DNA of 64,000 nt from positions 372,001 through 436,000 of the forward strand of contig NZ_JACRSO010000001.1 of NCBI RefSeq assembly GCF_014384745.1. Reading direction: 5' to 3'. Both the position numbers and the translations under genes were made by a program. Position 1 is the stretch's first letter; each line of letters starts with the position of its first letter. Positions 36,399 to 44,840 of the stretch are shown piece by piece. The notes beneath the pieces were generated by a model. That model did no database searches. It was given only the letters and a program-made list of their open reading frames with translations, and was not told the origin of the DNA. The stretch comes from Luoshenia tenuis (GTDB lineage: Bacteria > Bacillota > Clostridia > Christensenellales > GCA-900066905).

Positions 36399-36614
36399 AT
36401 GGCGATTGTGCTGATCCTCTTCTTTGGCGTGCTGGCATTTTTTGTGGATTTCTGGCCGCACCGCAAGGAAAAGCCCAGGCGGCTGGCAGTGGTTTACGTA
36501 TGTATCCTCGCCCTATCCATGTCAGGGTTTATCCTCTATGAGATCCTTCCGGTCAACCACGGATCGGATTCGCTGACCTCATTATTTACCCCCGTCGTGG
36601 GGACCGATCACTAG
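36399..36614 (+). CDS. Small two-TM protein, putative ger operon D subunit
   Basis: 71 residues with two hydrophobic helices (IVLILFFGVLAFFVDFW and VVYVCILALSMSGFILYEIL) joined by a basic loop HRKEKPRR. Small two-TM D-subunit genes are known in several Bacillus germinant receptor operons and tune receptor response. GGAGG is 8 bases ahead. The position between C and B genes, in the same orientation, supports that role; sequence similarity cannot be checked here. Confidence 0.65.
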   Translation: MAIVLILFFGVLAFFVDFWPHRKEKPRRLAVVYVCILALSMSGFILYEILPVNHGSDSLTSLFTPVVGTDH

Positions 36615-36623
36615 GAGGCGCTT

Positions 36624-37796
36624 ATGCACGAACAAATCCTCTCCCGCTCGCAGGCCGTCTGCCTTTTCGTGCTCTTTACACTGGGCACCGGGCTGATCCA
36701 CGCAGAGGGCACGCACCTCTATCAGGATGGGTGGATCGCCACGCTGGGCGGGCTGATCATGGCCATCCCGCTGATCGTGCTGTATACGCGGCTGCTCACC
36801 CTCTTCCCCGGCAAAAACGGGGCCGAGATGCTGCGCCTGTGCTTTGGCAGGGTACTGGGCGGCTTCCTTACCATCCTTTTTTGCCTCTATGCCCTGTATA
36901 CGGCGGCCCATGCGCTGCGCACCCTGTCGGACTATATCCAGATCACCTCGATCCCCGAGACGCCGCAGTACCTGATGATCTTCGCTCTGGCGATACTCAG
37001 CCTATATGGCGTGCGCAGCGGGGTACGCACCCTTGGGCAGTGGAGCATCTATATCCTTCCGCTGGTGGTGCTGGTGGTAGCGGGAACCTGTATCATCGGC
37101 ATTACGGATATGGACTTCCATAATTTACTGCCCATGTTTGAGGCCCCGCCCAAGGATCTGATCCAGGGGTCGTTCAACGCGCTGGGCTCCCCTTTTGGGG
37201 AAACGGTGCTATTTCTGTTTGTGTTCGATACCTTCAAACCTAAAAAGGAACCCAACCGCGCGCTCTATATCGCCCTGGCCATCACCGCGGCGCTGTTCAT
37301 GCTCAGCACCCTGCGCAATATCCTGGTCTTGGGTCCGGTGGCGATCTCCCATACCCTCTACCCGGGCTATTCCTCCGTACGTATTCTCTCGGCGGGCAAC
37401 TTCCTCACCCGGTTTGAGGCCTTGGTCAGCGTCAATCTGATCCTGGCGGGGTTCATCAAAATCTGCGTTGGGGTGTTCGCCGCCAGCCGGGCGCTAAGCA
37501 CACTGCTGGGCATCCCGGTATCCAGCAAGGCGCTGAATGTGCCGCTGATCTTTGCCACGGCCGCGCTGTCCCTGTGGATCTACCGTACCTCGCTGGAGGC
37601 AGAGCACATTTATGCGGTCTATCCCTACTTTGTTTTGCCCCTCCAGCTGGGCATTCCTACGCTAATGTGGCTGATTGGCGAATTCCGGTACCGGCGGCGT
37701 TCACCGCATAAACCCGGTCTTACGGGGAGGCGGAATACACAAACGCCTAAGGAATTGACGGATAGCCCTTCACAAATAACAAGCCGAACGTTATAA
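36624..37796 (+). CDS. GerB-family spore germination permease, B subunit
   Basis: 390 residues with about ten TM helices of the APC superfamily. The N-terminus LSRSQAVCLFVLFTLGTGLI and the TM1-2 region match the endospore germination permease family; SIPETPQYLMIFALAILSLYGVRSG and ESATRM-independent regions such as GSFNALGSPFGETVLFLFVFD follow. B subunits bind the germinant amino acid or sugar. The C-terminal 40 residues are a polar tail. It ends the operon; a long gap follows. Confidence 0.93.
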   Translation: MHEQILSRSQAVCLFVLFTLGTGLIHAEGTHLYQDGWIATLGGLIMAIPLIVLYTRLLTLFPGKNGAEMLRLCFGRVLGGFLTILFCLYALYTAAHALRTLSDYIQITSIPETPQYLMIFALAILSLYGVRSGVRTLGQWSIYILPLVVLVVAGTCIIGITDMDFHNLLPMFEAPPKDLIQGSFNALGSPFGETVLFLFVFDTFKPKKEPNRALYIALAITAALFMLSTLRNILVLGPVAISHTLYPGYSSVRILSAGNFLTRFEALVSVNLILAGFIKICVGVFAASRALSTLLGIPVSSKALNVPLIFATAALSLWIYRTSLEAEHIYAVYPYFVLPLQLGIPTLMWLIGEFRYRRRSPHKPGLTGRRNTQTPKELTDSPSQITSRTL

Positions 37797-38214
37797 TGAC
37801 TTATGTATTCATTCGATACTTCTTTTTGTATGACCGGCGTTGAGCCATTCTTCTGCCTAAATTGCTTTTTATTGATCACCAGGCCTGTACCAGCTTTACT
37901 GGGCGCATGCCTTGTAAATATTCGTGCAGCCTTGCCCGCGCCCTACCCGCCGCTTCATGCGGCTTTGCGTTCGAGGCTGCGACCCTCCAAAGCCCGTGGC
38001 CGCTGTTTTACCCCTAAGAGCAGCATAGCCGCCGGGCGAAATCCCTAAAAAACCGGCGCTTCTTATTTAGAAGCGCCGGTTTTGCATTTCTCGCCATTCT
38101 ATCTTTTATCCCGTCTAAATTCCTTTGCCCAAGGATATATATGGTAAATAAACGGTTTTGTCATCCGTGATCCGGCGGCCCTGGCAGATGGCCCATAAAG
38201 GCAGGGATAGATAT
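37797..38214. other. Intergenic region after the ger operon
   Basis: About 420 bases containing a terminator at 38049-38083 and no supported gene. The segment 37800-38045 shows no hairpin with a U-run and no ribosome-site-led frame. Confidence 0.5.
38049..38083 (+). terminator. Terminator downstream of the ger operon
   Basis: 15-bp perfect stem AAAACCGGCGCTTCT/AGAAGCGCCGGTTTT, loop of 5. It is 250 bases beyond the B-subunit gene. Confidence 0.85.
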
Positions 38215-39801
38215 TTGAAGATCAGTAAAGATTCGGTTTTTTATAATGCGCTGGTGCTCTCTTCCTCCGGGGTGGCGCTGCAGATCCTGGGCTTTGTTTA
38301 CCGCATTTATTTAAGCCGTCTGGCCGGGGCCGAGGGGCTGGGGGTCTACCGGCTGGTGCTGCCGGTCTTCACCATCGTCATCTCCGCTACGCTGACGGGC
38401 GTGCGCCTGGCCGTGACCCGGCTGAGCGCGGATATGCGCACCCATAGCGACGGGCCCGCTATCCGCAGCCTGACCCGCAGCTGTATTCTGATCTTTCTAT
38501 TGCTCTTTGCCGCCTGCGCCTGGCCGCTGGTGCAGTATAATCACGTGATCTCCGCCCATATCCTGGGCGACGAGCGCACCGGCCCGGCGCTGATCATCTT
38601 TATGGGCGTGATCTTTCTGGCCGGCTTTGAGGGCATTTTTGAATCTCTGTTTCTGGGCATCCGCAAGACCAAGTACACCGCCATCTCCAACCTGCTGGAG
38701 CAGGGCGTGCAGTTTGCCGCCGTGCTGGGGCTGCTTTACTGCCTACGCAACGGGGACCACACCCGTACCGCGGCGCTGATCGTCTCCGGGCTTGTGATCA
38801 GCGAGATACCGGTAGTGATCTGGCTGAGCATGGCCTACCGTCACGAGCTGTGCGGGCGCAACGCCTGCCCCCGCCCGCGCAAGGTGGGGCGCGGGCTGCT
38901 CACCCGCATCCTGGCCATCGCCTTTCCGGTATCCTGCTCCTCGGTCTTTACCAACATCCTGTCGGCCGCCAGCACGGTGCTGCTCCCCCAGCGGCTGATG
39001 TGCGCGGGGCTCTCCCGGCAGGAGGCGGTTTCGGCCCTGGGTATCGTTTCCGGCATGGCCCAGCCGCTGATCACCCTGCCCATGGTGCTGGCTACCTCGC
39101 TTGCCAACGTGCTGCTGCCCCATCTGTCCCAAAGCCTATCCCAGGGACGGCGGGAGGATGTGCGCCGCAAGATCCAAAAGGCCTTTCAGGCCACAGGGCT
39201 GATCATCCTCCCGGCTACGGCCATCATCGTACCGCTGGCGCCTTCGCTCTCCCGGCTGCTCTACGGGCAGGATTTAAGCGAGGTCTACGTGATCCTGCTG
39301 GCCGTCTCCGCCATACTGATGGACTACCAGATGATCTGCATGAGCATTTTAAACGGGCTGGGGCTGCAAAAGCAGGGCATGTTTTACATCATCATAGGCG
39401 AGGCCTGCCAGCTGGCCGTAACCTATTTTGTGGCGGCGCTGCCCCAAGTGCACATTTACGGCTACCTGGCGGGCATGGTAGTCAGCCCCCTGATCGTAGT
39501 GGCCGCCAGCCTGTGCCTGATCCGCCGCCGCTTTGGCCTTTGGCCCAGGGCAGTGGCCAGCGGACTTGTCCCCATCGTGGCGGCGGTGGTGGTGGGGCTT
39601 TGCACGCGCATCTTCCACCTGAGCCTGCTCGCCCGCAATCTGGGGGATTTTGGCGCGATCATCCTGACGCTGTTGGGCAGCGTGGGGCTCTACCTTTTCC
39701 TCTTCCCAGCGCTGGGGCTGCACCCGCTGCGGTATATCCGCACGCTGATCCCCCGCCATCAAAAGGATTTCTCCGTTCTGGCCGACAGCCAAAATCCCTA
39801 G
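38215..39801 (+). CDS. SpoVB-like polysaccharide/lipid II-type flippase (MOP superfamily)
   Basis: 528 residues from a TTG at 38215 that follows AGGGA; this start gives the family-like N-terminus MKISKDSVFYNALVLSSSG then LGFVYRIYLSRLAGAEGLGVYRLV in pieces. An ATG at 38188 is an alternative. About fourteen TM helices. The GLPVALSRL-like TRLSADM region, SNLLEQGVQFAAVLGLL and SCSSVFTNILSAASTVLLPQRL match SpoVB/MurJ-like flippases that export lipid-linked peptidoglycan precursors; SpoVB acts in spore cortex synthesis. Its place after the ger operon fits a sporulation role, though vegetative paralogues exist. Confidence 0.85.
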   Translation: MKISKDSVFYNALVLSSSGVALQILGFVYRIYLSRLAGAEGLGVYRLVLPVFTIVISATLTGVRLAVTRLSADMRTHSDGPAIRSLTRSCILIFLLLFAACAWPLVQYNHVISAHILGDERTGPALIIFMGVIFLAGFEGIFESLFLGIRKTKYTAISNLLEQGVQFAAVLGLLYCLRNGDHTRTAALIVSGLVISEIPVVIWLSMAYRHELCGRNACPRPRKVGRGLLTRILAIAFPVSCSSVFTNILSAASTVLLPQRLMCAGLSRQEAVSALGIVSGMAQPLITLPMVLATSLANVLLPHLSQSLSQGRREDVRRKIQKAFQATGLIILPATAIIVPLAPSLSRLLYGQDLSEVYVILLAVSAILMDYQMICMSILNGLGLQKQGMFYIIIGEACQLAVTYFVAALPQVHIYGYLAGMVVSPLIVVAASLCLIRRRFGLWPRAVASGLVPIVAAVVVGLCTRIFHLSLLARNLGDFGAIILTLLGSVGLYLFLFPALGLHPLRYIRTLIPRHQKDFSVLADSQNP

Positions 39802-40139
39802 CGCTGCTGCATGTAGGCGATATATTTTTCGCCCCATTGGGCAATGCTGTCCAGCACCGGACGGAAGGCTTGACCGATGGGCGTTAGCGAGTATTCCACC
39901 CGGGGAGGCACCTGCGGATAGACCTGCCGGCGCACCAGGCCGCTGCTTTCCAGCGCGCGCAGCTGCTTGGTCAGCGTGGCCTGGGTGAGCCCGGGCATCA
40001 GGCGCTGGAGTTGGCCAAAGCGCAGCGTCCCCCCGCTCAAGTGGTGCAGCACCACCACCGCCCACTTACCCGCTACTACCTTTTGCGCCGTCACATAAGG
40101 GCAGACCAAGTAAAGATCCTGCTTATCATGGTTTTCCAT
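39798..40139 (-). CDS. HxlR-family transcriptional regulator
   Basis: 113 residues. The conserved Cys is in LVCPYVTAQKVV near residue 13; the winged helix follows (GKWAVVVLHHLSGGTLRFGQLQRLMPGLTQATLTKQLRALE in pieces) with the typical YSLTPIGQAF. Members sense redox or electrophile stress through the Cys. It is divergent from a flavin-binding protein gene across 124 bases, the usual position of the target gene. Its 3' end overlaps the flippase gene's stop by four bases. Confidence 0.9.
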   Translation of the reverse strand: MENHDKQDLYLVCPYVTAQKVVAGKWAVVVLHHLSGGTLRFGQLQRLMPGLTQATLTKQLRALESSGLVRRQVYPQVPPRVEYSLTPIGQAFRPVLDSIAQWGEKYIAYMQQR

Positions 40140-40263
40140 CCTCTGTTCCCTCCAATAGTATCTTAAAGGCGACCTACTATTACTTAATATCGTACTTGTT
40201 ATTTACAAAGCAATCCTCTATCTTTGTAGTATAAGGATATTATTGGAAAGGGGCAAGCGTAAT

Positions 40264-40656
40264 ATGGAAGAGGTATTGCAGTTTCTAAACCAGGCGGGCG
40301 TGTATTTTCTGGCCACTGATGAGGGCGGCCAGCCCCGCGTCCGTCCCTTCGGCGCGGCCATGATCTATGAGGGCCACCTCTACTTTTGCACCAATAACCA
40401 AAAGGACGTTTATAAGCAAATGCAGCAAAATCCCCAGGTGGAATTTTGCGCCTGTATCGAGGACCGTTGGCTGCGCCTGGCCGGCCGCGCGACCGTAGAC
40501 CCCCGCCGGGAGGCCCGGGCCGCTATGCTTTTGGCCTGCCCCGGCCTTAAAAACATGTATGCGCCGGATGACGGCCGCTTTGAGGTCTTTTACCTGGAAG
40601 GGGCGCAGGCTACTTTCGCCTCCATGAGCGGCGAATCCCGCAAGGTGTCGCTCTAG
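40264..40656 (+). CDS. Pyridoxamine 5'-phosphate oxidase-like FMN-binding protein
   Basis: 130 residues. The split-barrel fold is indicated by FLNQAGVYFLATDEGGQPRVRPFGAAMIYEGHLYFCTNNQKDV in pieces and by VEFCACIEDRWLRLAGRA. Such proteins bind FMN or a similar cofactor; some reduce nitro-compounds. AAAGGGG lies 10 bases before the ATG. The adjacent HxlR regulator probably controls it. The enzymatic activity is unknown. Confidence 0.85.
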   Translation: MEEVLQFLNQAGVYFLATDEGGQPRVRPFGAAMIYEGHLYFCTNNQKDVYKQMQQNPQVEFCACIEDRWLRLAGRATVDPRREARAAMLLACPGLKNMYAPDDGRFEVFYLEGAQATFASMSGESRKVSL

Positions 40657-40664
40657 GCATCTGC

Positions 40665-40705
40665 AAAGTCAGGCTGGGAAGATTGCGCCCAGCCTGACTT
40701 TTTTG
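40665..40705 (+). terminator. Terminator after the FMN-binding protein gene
   Basis: 14-bp perfect stem AAAGTCAGGCTGGG/CCCAGCCTGACTTT with a 9-base loop, ending in TTTTTT. Confidence 0.9.
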
Positions 40706-40725
40706 TTTATATCCTAGTAATCATA

Positions 40726-40754
40726 TTGACAATATAAGATAAAGGCTTTATACT
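40726..40754 (+). promoter_or_regulatory. Promoter of the leader peptide-metY-cysK operon
   Basis: Consensus TTGACA (40726-40731) and TATACT (40749-40754), spacer 17. Expected start of transcription near 40761, about 27 bases before the leader peptide. Confidence 0.85.
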
Positions 40755-40787
40755 GCTTTTAATGAAACTACGAAAGGACGGGTGGCC

Positions 40788-40874
40788 ATGCAATATTACT
40801 TTACCACCCTGCTGCGGGAAAACTTCCGTTTTGGGCGAATGTGCCTCGCCTCACGCCGGCAAAGCACATTTTAG
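40788..40874 (+). CDS. Putative leader peptide of the sulfur amino acid operon (28 residues)
   Basis: An ATG-TAG frame too short for routine calling: it begins MQYYFTTLLRENFRFGR and continues MCLASRRQSTF. GGACGGG lies upstream of the ATG. It sits between a strong promoter and metY, 18 bases before the metY start. The Met-Cys codons (40839-40844) lie inside an AATGTGC/GCACATT stem (40838-40870) that ends in TTTT and competes with a GGCGA/TCGCC stem (40834-40850). This is the layout of ribosome-dependent attenuation, with Met or Cys supply as the signal. Function is inferred. Confidence 0.55.
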   Translation: MQYYFTTLLRENFRFGRMCLASRRQSTF

Positions 40875-40892
40875 ACTGAAAGGAAGGTCCCT

Positions 40893-42188
40893 ATGTCCAA
40901 AAAACAATACCGTTTTGAAACGCTGGCCCTGCACGTAGGCCAGGAAAAGCCCGACCCGGCTACCGACGCCCGGGCCGTACCTATTTATGCCACCACCTCT
41001 TATGTATTCAAGGATTCGGCCCAGGCGGCCGGCCGCTTTGCCCTGACCGAGGGCGGCAACATTTATTCGCGGCTGGGAAACCCTACCTCCGACGTATTTG
41101 AGCAGCGCATTGCGGCGCTGGAAGGGGGCGCCGCGGCCCTGGCAACGTCCTCGGGCTCGGCGGCTATCGCCTATGCCATACAGAATATCGCCGTGGCGGG
41201 CGACCATATCGTTTCCTCCTCCAGCGTATACGGCGGCACCTATAACCTGTTTGCCAATACCCTGCGGGAAAGCGGCATTACCACCACCTTTGTAGATGGC
41301 CGCGATCCCCAGAACTTTGCCGCCGCCCTGCGGCCCAACACCAAGGCCGTTTACCTGGAATCCCTGGGCAACCCCAACTCGGATATCATCGACCTGGAGG
41401 CAGTAGCCGCCATCGCGCACAGCTGGGGCGTCCCGGTGATCGTGGACAACACCTTTGCCACGCCCTATCTTTTCCGCCCGCTGGAACATGGAGCGGACAT
41501 CGTCGTGCACTCGGCCACCAAGTTTATCGGCGGCCATGGCACGGTAATGGGCGGGGTGATCGTGGACGGCGGCCGGTTCGACTGGGCGCAAAACGACAAG
41601 TTCCCCGGCCTGACCCAGCCCAACCCCTCCTACCACGGGGCCGTGTTCACCCAGGCCTGCGGCCCGCTGGCCTATATTATGAAGATACGCACCACCCTTT
41701 TGCGGGATACCGGCGCCTGCCTCTCCCCCTTCAACTCGTTTTTACTGCTGCAAGGGCTGGAGACCCTGCCGCTGCGGGTAGAGCGCCACGTGCAAAACGC
41801 GCTGCAGGTGGTGGATTTTTTAGACGCCCACCCGCAGGTAGCCCGGGTACACCATCCGTCTTTGGCCGCCGGGGATGAAAAAGCCCTTTATGCGCGATAC
41901 TATCCAAGGGGCGGCGGTTCGATCTTTACCTTTGAAATTAAAGGCGGAGAGGAAGCGGCCAAAAAGTTCAGCGAATCGCTGGAGTTATTCTCGCTGCTGG
42001 CCAATGTGGCGGATATGAAGTCGCTGGTCATCCATCCCGCCTCCACCACCCACTCGCAGATGAGCGGGGATGAGCTGCTCGCCGCGGGCATCCGGCCCAA
42101 CACCGTGCGTCTTTCCATCGGCACCGAGCACATTGAGGATATCTTAGAGGACCTTGCACATGGTTTTGCCGCCATCGCGCAGGGCTAA
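40893..42188 (+). CDS. metY: O-acetylhomoserine sulfhydrylase
   Basis: 431 residues, Cys/Met metabolism PLP enzyme. FETLALHVGQEKPDPATDARAVPIYATTSYVF (in pieces) is the typical start of MetY; YSRLGNPTSDVFEQRIAALEGG, VDNTFATPYLFRPLEHGADIVVHSATKFIGGHG with the PLP Lys near residue 210, and a C-terminal ending in RLSIGTEHIEDILEDL. It makes homocysteine from O-acetylhomoserine and sulfide. GGAAGG lies 8 bases before the ATG. cysK follows after 12 bases, so sulfide assimilation into both homocysteine and cysteine is co-expressed. Confidence 0.95.
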   Translation: MSKKQYRFETLALHVGQEKPDPATDARAVPIYATTSYVFKDSAQAAGRFALTEGGNIYSRLGNPTSDVFEQRIAALEGGAAALATSSGSAAIAYAIQNIAVAGDHIVSSSSVYGGTYNLFANTLRESGITTTFVDGRDPQNFAAALRPNTKAVYLESLGNPNSDIIDLEAVAAIAHSWGVPVIVDNTFATPYLFRPLEHGADIVVHSATKFIGGHGTVMGGVIVDGGRFDWAQNDKFPGLTQPNPSYHGAVFTQACGPLAYIMKIRTTLLRDTGACLSPFNSFLLLQGLETLPLRVERHVQNALQVVDFLDAHPQVARVHHPSLAAGDEKALYARYYPRGGGSIFTFEIKGGEEAAKKFSESLELFSLLANVADMKSLVIHPASTTHSQMSGDELLAAGIRPNTVRLSIGTEHIEDILEDLAHGFAAIAQG

Positions 42189-42200
42189 AGGAGGAACATC

Positions 42201-43136
42201 ATGTCCAGGATCTATGCTTCTGCCGATCAGCTGATCGGCAACACGCCGCTTGTGCGGCTGCAACGCATTGAAAAAGCGCATGGCCTGCAGGCAAAGCTGT
42301 TGGCTAAGCTGGAGTATTTCAACCCCGCCGGTTCGGTGAAGGACCGGATCGCCAAGGCGATGATCGACCAGGCCGAGCAAGAGGGCAAGCTGACCCGCGG
42401 CTCGGTCATCATCGAACCCACAAGCGGCAATACCGGTGTGGGCCTGGCCGCCGTGGCCGCGGCCCGGGGTTACCGCGCCATCATCGTCATGCCCGAGACC
42501 ATGTCTCACGAGCGGCGCGCGCTGATGCGCGCCTACGGCGCCGAGCTGGTACTGACGGACGGGAGCCAGGGGATGAAGGGCGCCATCGCCAAGGCGCAGG
42601 AGCTGGCCGCGCAAACGCCGGGCAGTTTTATCCCCGGGCAGTTTCAAAACCCCGCCAACCCGGCTATCCACCGCCAGACCACCGGCCCGGAGATTTGGCG
42701 GGATACCGATGGGCAGGTAGACCTGTTTGTGGCCGGCGTGGGCACAGGCGGCACGGTGACCGGCGTAGGCGAGTATCTTAAGGCGCAAAACTCCCATGTT
42801 CGCGTGGTGGCGGTAGAGCCGGCAGCCTCGCCCGTACTCTCCAGCGGCCAGCCCGGGCCGCACAAGATACAGGGCATTGGCGCCGGCTTTGTGCCGGAAG
42901 TGCTCAATACCGCCATTTACGACGAGGTGGTGCGCGTGGAAAACGACGATGCCTTTGCAGCCGCACGCGAAGCGGCGCGCAGCGAGGGCGTGCTGGTGGG
43001 CATCTCCTCCGGCGCTGCTCTTTGGGCCGCTATCCTACTGGCGCAGCGGGCGGAAAATGCCGGGAAGACCCTGGTGGCGCTTTTGCCGGATACCGGAGAA
43101 CGCTACCTTTCCACCCCGCTGTTTGCGCAAGGCTAG
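42201..43136 (+). CDS. cysK: Cysteine synthase A (O-acetylserine sulfhydrylase)
   Basis: 311 residues. PLP Lys in EYFNPAGSVKDRIAKAM (about residue 44), substrate loop in IEPTSGNTGVGLA (about 73), phosphate loop GVGTGGTVTGVGEYL (about 180), and AVEPAASPVLSSGQPGPHKIQGIGAGF. The sequence fits CysK rather than CysM or cystathionine beta-synthase. It adds sulfide to O-acetylserine. AGGAGG precedes the ATG. Second gene in the metY operon; no serine acetyltransferase is in the window. Confidence 0.95.
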   Translation: MSRIYASADQLIGNTPLVRLQRIEKAHGLQAKLLAKLEYFNPAGSVKDRIAKAMIDQAEQEGKLTRGSVIIEPTSGNTGVGLAAVAAARGYRAIIVMPETMSHERRALMRAYGAELVLTDGSQGMKGAIAKAQELAAQTPGSFIPGQFQNPANPAIHRQTTGPEIWRDTDGQVDLFVAGVGTGGTVTGVGEYLKAQNSHVRVVAVEPAASPVLSSGQPGPHKIQGIGAGFVPEVLNTAIYDEVVRVENDDAFAAAREAARSEGVLVGISSGAALWAAILLAQRAENAGKTLVALLPDTGERYLSTPLFAQG

Positions 43137-43144
43137 CCGCATAT

Positions 43145-43180
43145 AAAAAAGCCGGAGCAATATTATGCTCCGGCCTTTTT
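43145..43180. terminator. Bidirectional terminator between cysK and GntR-1
   Basis: 9-bp stem GCCGGAGCA/TGCTCCGGC plus flanking AAAAAA and TTTTTT, 10 bases after cysK. Confidence 0.88.
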
Positions 43181-43188
43181 TATACTTC

Positions 43189-43887
43189 TTAAAGCTCCTG
43201 CGCCACCCCTTCGTCACGCTGCACATAACTTAAAAAGGTATAATAATTCTTCAGCGATTTCATCCTGGAACTTTCCAGATGCTCTTTGTAAAGGCGCACT
43301 GCCTCCCCCGGCCCCTGCATCAGCGCCATAAAAAGCCCTGTATGGGCCTTTTTAAAATCCTCTGGCTCCTGGCGCACCGCCTGGGGAATATCCTCCCAGG
43401 TGACCTCACGCATCACGTCCTCAATATTGCTCCAGGCCTGGATCACGGCTTTATTGCCGCTGGCCAGAATAATGCTGCCGCGAAAGTCGCTGTTGAGCTG
43501 CTGTATCTCCTCATGGGTATTGCGCTCATCCAGCATGCGGATCTTATTGACCACCTCGAAGATGCCCTCCATGTTCTTATCCCCACGGGCAACCTCCTCT
43601 ACAGCCACCGTTTCCAGATAGGCGCGCAGGTCGTGATAATTGTCCATATCCGTGCGGCTCAGGCAGGATACCGTGCGCGTGCCGTTTTTGTGGGTGACGA
43701 TCAGGCCCTCTTTCTCCAATACCATCAACGCGCCCCGTACCGCTGCGCGGCTGGCGTCGTACTTATCGGCCAGCTCCAGTTCGCGTATCTGCTGGCCGTC
43801 TTTATAGCGGTAACGGATAATGTCCCGGCGCAAAGCCCTTAGTATGTGCTGTACGCTGCCGCTGCGGGATAATGCGCCATTTCTCAC
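43189..43887 (-). CDS. GntR-family (FadR/FCD) regulator 1
   Basis: 232 residues from a GTG. The winged helix is near residues 15-75 (ILRALRRDIIRYRYKDGQQIREL, RAAVRGALMVLEKEGLIVTHKNGTR in pieces), and the FCD effector domain follows (DLRAYLETVAVEEVA, LNSDFRGSIILASGNKAVI). The FCD metal-ligand pattern seems reduced: the usual FHxxL is FRGSI here. It is a close paralogue of the next gene (over half of positions look identical by eye). GGAG is 10 bases before the GTG, the same spacing as in the paralogue. Targets unknown. Confidence 0.9.
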   Translation of the reverse strand: MRNGALSRSGSVQHILRALRRDIIRYRYKDGQQIRELELADKYDASRAAVRGALMVLEKEGLIVTHKNGTRTVSCLSRTDMDNYHDLRAYLETVAVEEVARGDKNMEGIFEVVNKIRMLDERNTHEEIQQLNSDFRGSIILASGNKAVIQAWSNIEDVMREVTWEDIPQAVRQEPEDFKKAHTGLFMALMQGPGEAVRLYKEHLESSRMKSLKNYYTFLSYVQRDEGVAQEL

Positions 43888-43933
43888 GATCTAATCTCTC
43901 CGATCAATATACCTCAACGGTATTATTTGCCTT

Positions 43934-43963
43934 ATTCTATCACGGCTTGATGAATAATGTCAA
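43934..43963 (-). promoter_or_regulatory. Promoter of GntR regulator 1
   Basis: Minus-strand TTGACA (43958-43963) and TAGAAT (43934-43939), spacer 18. Confidence 0.6.
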
Positions 43964-44007
43964 CAATCCAAGTGCATAGTCTTGCATCGGAGATCCGTCT
44001 GACAAAT

Positions 44008-44694
44008 TTACCGGCCGACCTGCTGGCGGGTATGCCGCACAAAGTTGCCATAGTTGTTCAGCGCCTTATCCCTGGAACTGGCCAGGTGCGCCTCATACGC
44101 TGCCACGGCCGTCTCCGGCCCCTGCATCAGGGTCATAAACAGGTCCAGGTGCCGCTTTTTAAAGTGTTCCACGTTGGTGTTGACCGCGCCGGGCAGGTCG
44201 GGCCAGGCGACCTCGCACATCACCTGCTCGATATTGGTCCAGGCGCCGATCACGGCCTTATTGCCGCTGGCGCGGGTGATGCTGCCGTGAAAATCGCTGT
44301 CCAGCTTCTGAATATCGCTCTGGGACGCCCCCTCATCCAACATACGGATCTTGTTGACCACCTCAAAGATGCCCTCCATATCCTTATCGCCCGCGGCCAC
44401 CTGCTCCACCGCCACGGTCTCCAGGTGCGCGCGCAGGTCGTGGAACTCGCTCAAGTCCTTCTCGCTCAGGCAGGCGATGTTACGCGTGCCGTTGGGGTTG
44501 GCGATAATCAGCCCCTCTTTTTCCAGGATCATCAGCGCGCCCCGCACCGCTGCCCGGCTGACGCCGTACTCCTGCGCCAGTTCGATCTCCCGTACCTGCT
44601 GACCATCCTGATAGCGGTAAAAGATGATGTCCTTACGCAGAGCCTTGAGGATCGTCTGTACACTGTTGCTACGGGATAAAGCGCCGTTTTGCAT
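44008..44694 (-). CDS. GntR-family (FadR/FCD) regulator 2
   Basis: 228 residues. Same order as regulator 1: MQNGALSRSNSVQTILKALRKDII, helix-turn-helix RAAVRGALMILEKEGLI, then the FCD domain with DSDFHGSITRASGNKAVIGAW, here with the usual His present. The ATG at 44694 is chosen because alignment with regulator 1 and identical 10-base spacing from GGAG support it over the GTG at 44700. It stands alone between regulator 1 and an antiporter. The pair probably arose by local duplication; ligand and targets are unknown. Confidence 0.9.
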   Translation of the reverse strand: MQNGALSRSNSVQTILKALRKDIIFYRYQDGQQVREIELAQEYGVSRAAVRGALMILEKEGLIIANPNGTRNIACLSEKDLSEFHDLRAHLETVAVEQVAAGDKDMEGIFEVVNKIRMLDEGASQSDIQKLDSDFHGSITRASGNKAVIGAWTNIEQVMCEVAWPDLPGAVNTNVEHFKKRHLDLFMTLMQGPETAVAAYEAHLASSRDKALNNYGNFVRHTRQQVGR

Positions 44695-44751
44695 AATCAC
44701 AATTCTCCAATCATATCTAGCAATAATATTTAGCAGTTAGGATATAGTCTA

Positions 44752-44780
44752 TTCTTAGCACATCCACAACAGATTGTCAA
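44752..44780 (-). promoter_or_regulatory. Promoter of GntR regulator 2
   Basis: Minus-strand TTGACA (44775-44780) and TAAGAA (44752-44757), spacer 17; the -10 box is weak. Confidence 0.5.
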
Positions 44781-44801
44781 CAAACGGATTTTTTCAATTA
44801 T

Positions 44802-44828
44802 AAAAGGCGGAGCGCAAAACTCCGCCTT
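44802..44828 (-). terminator. Terminator after the antiporter gene
   Basis: 9-bp stem AAGGCGGAG/CTCCGCCTT, then TTTTATAATT on the minus strand, 13 bases past the stop. Confidence 0.82.
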
Positions 44829-44840
44829 CTCGCTTTTGAT

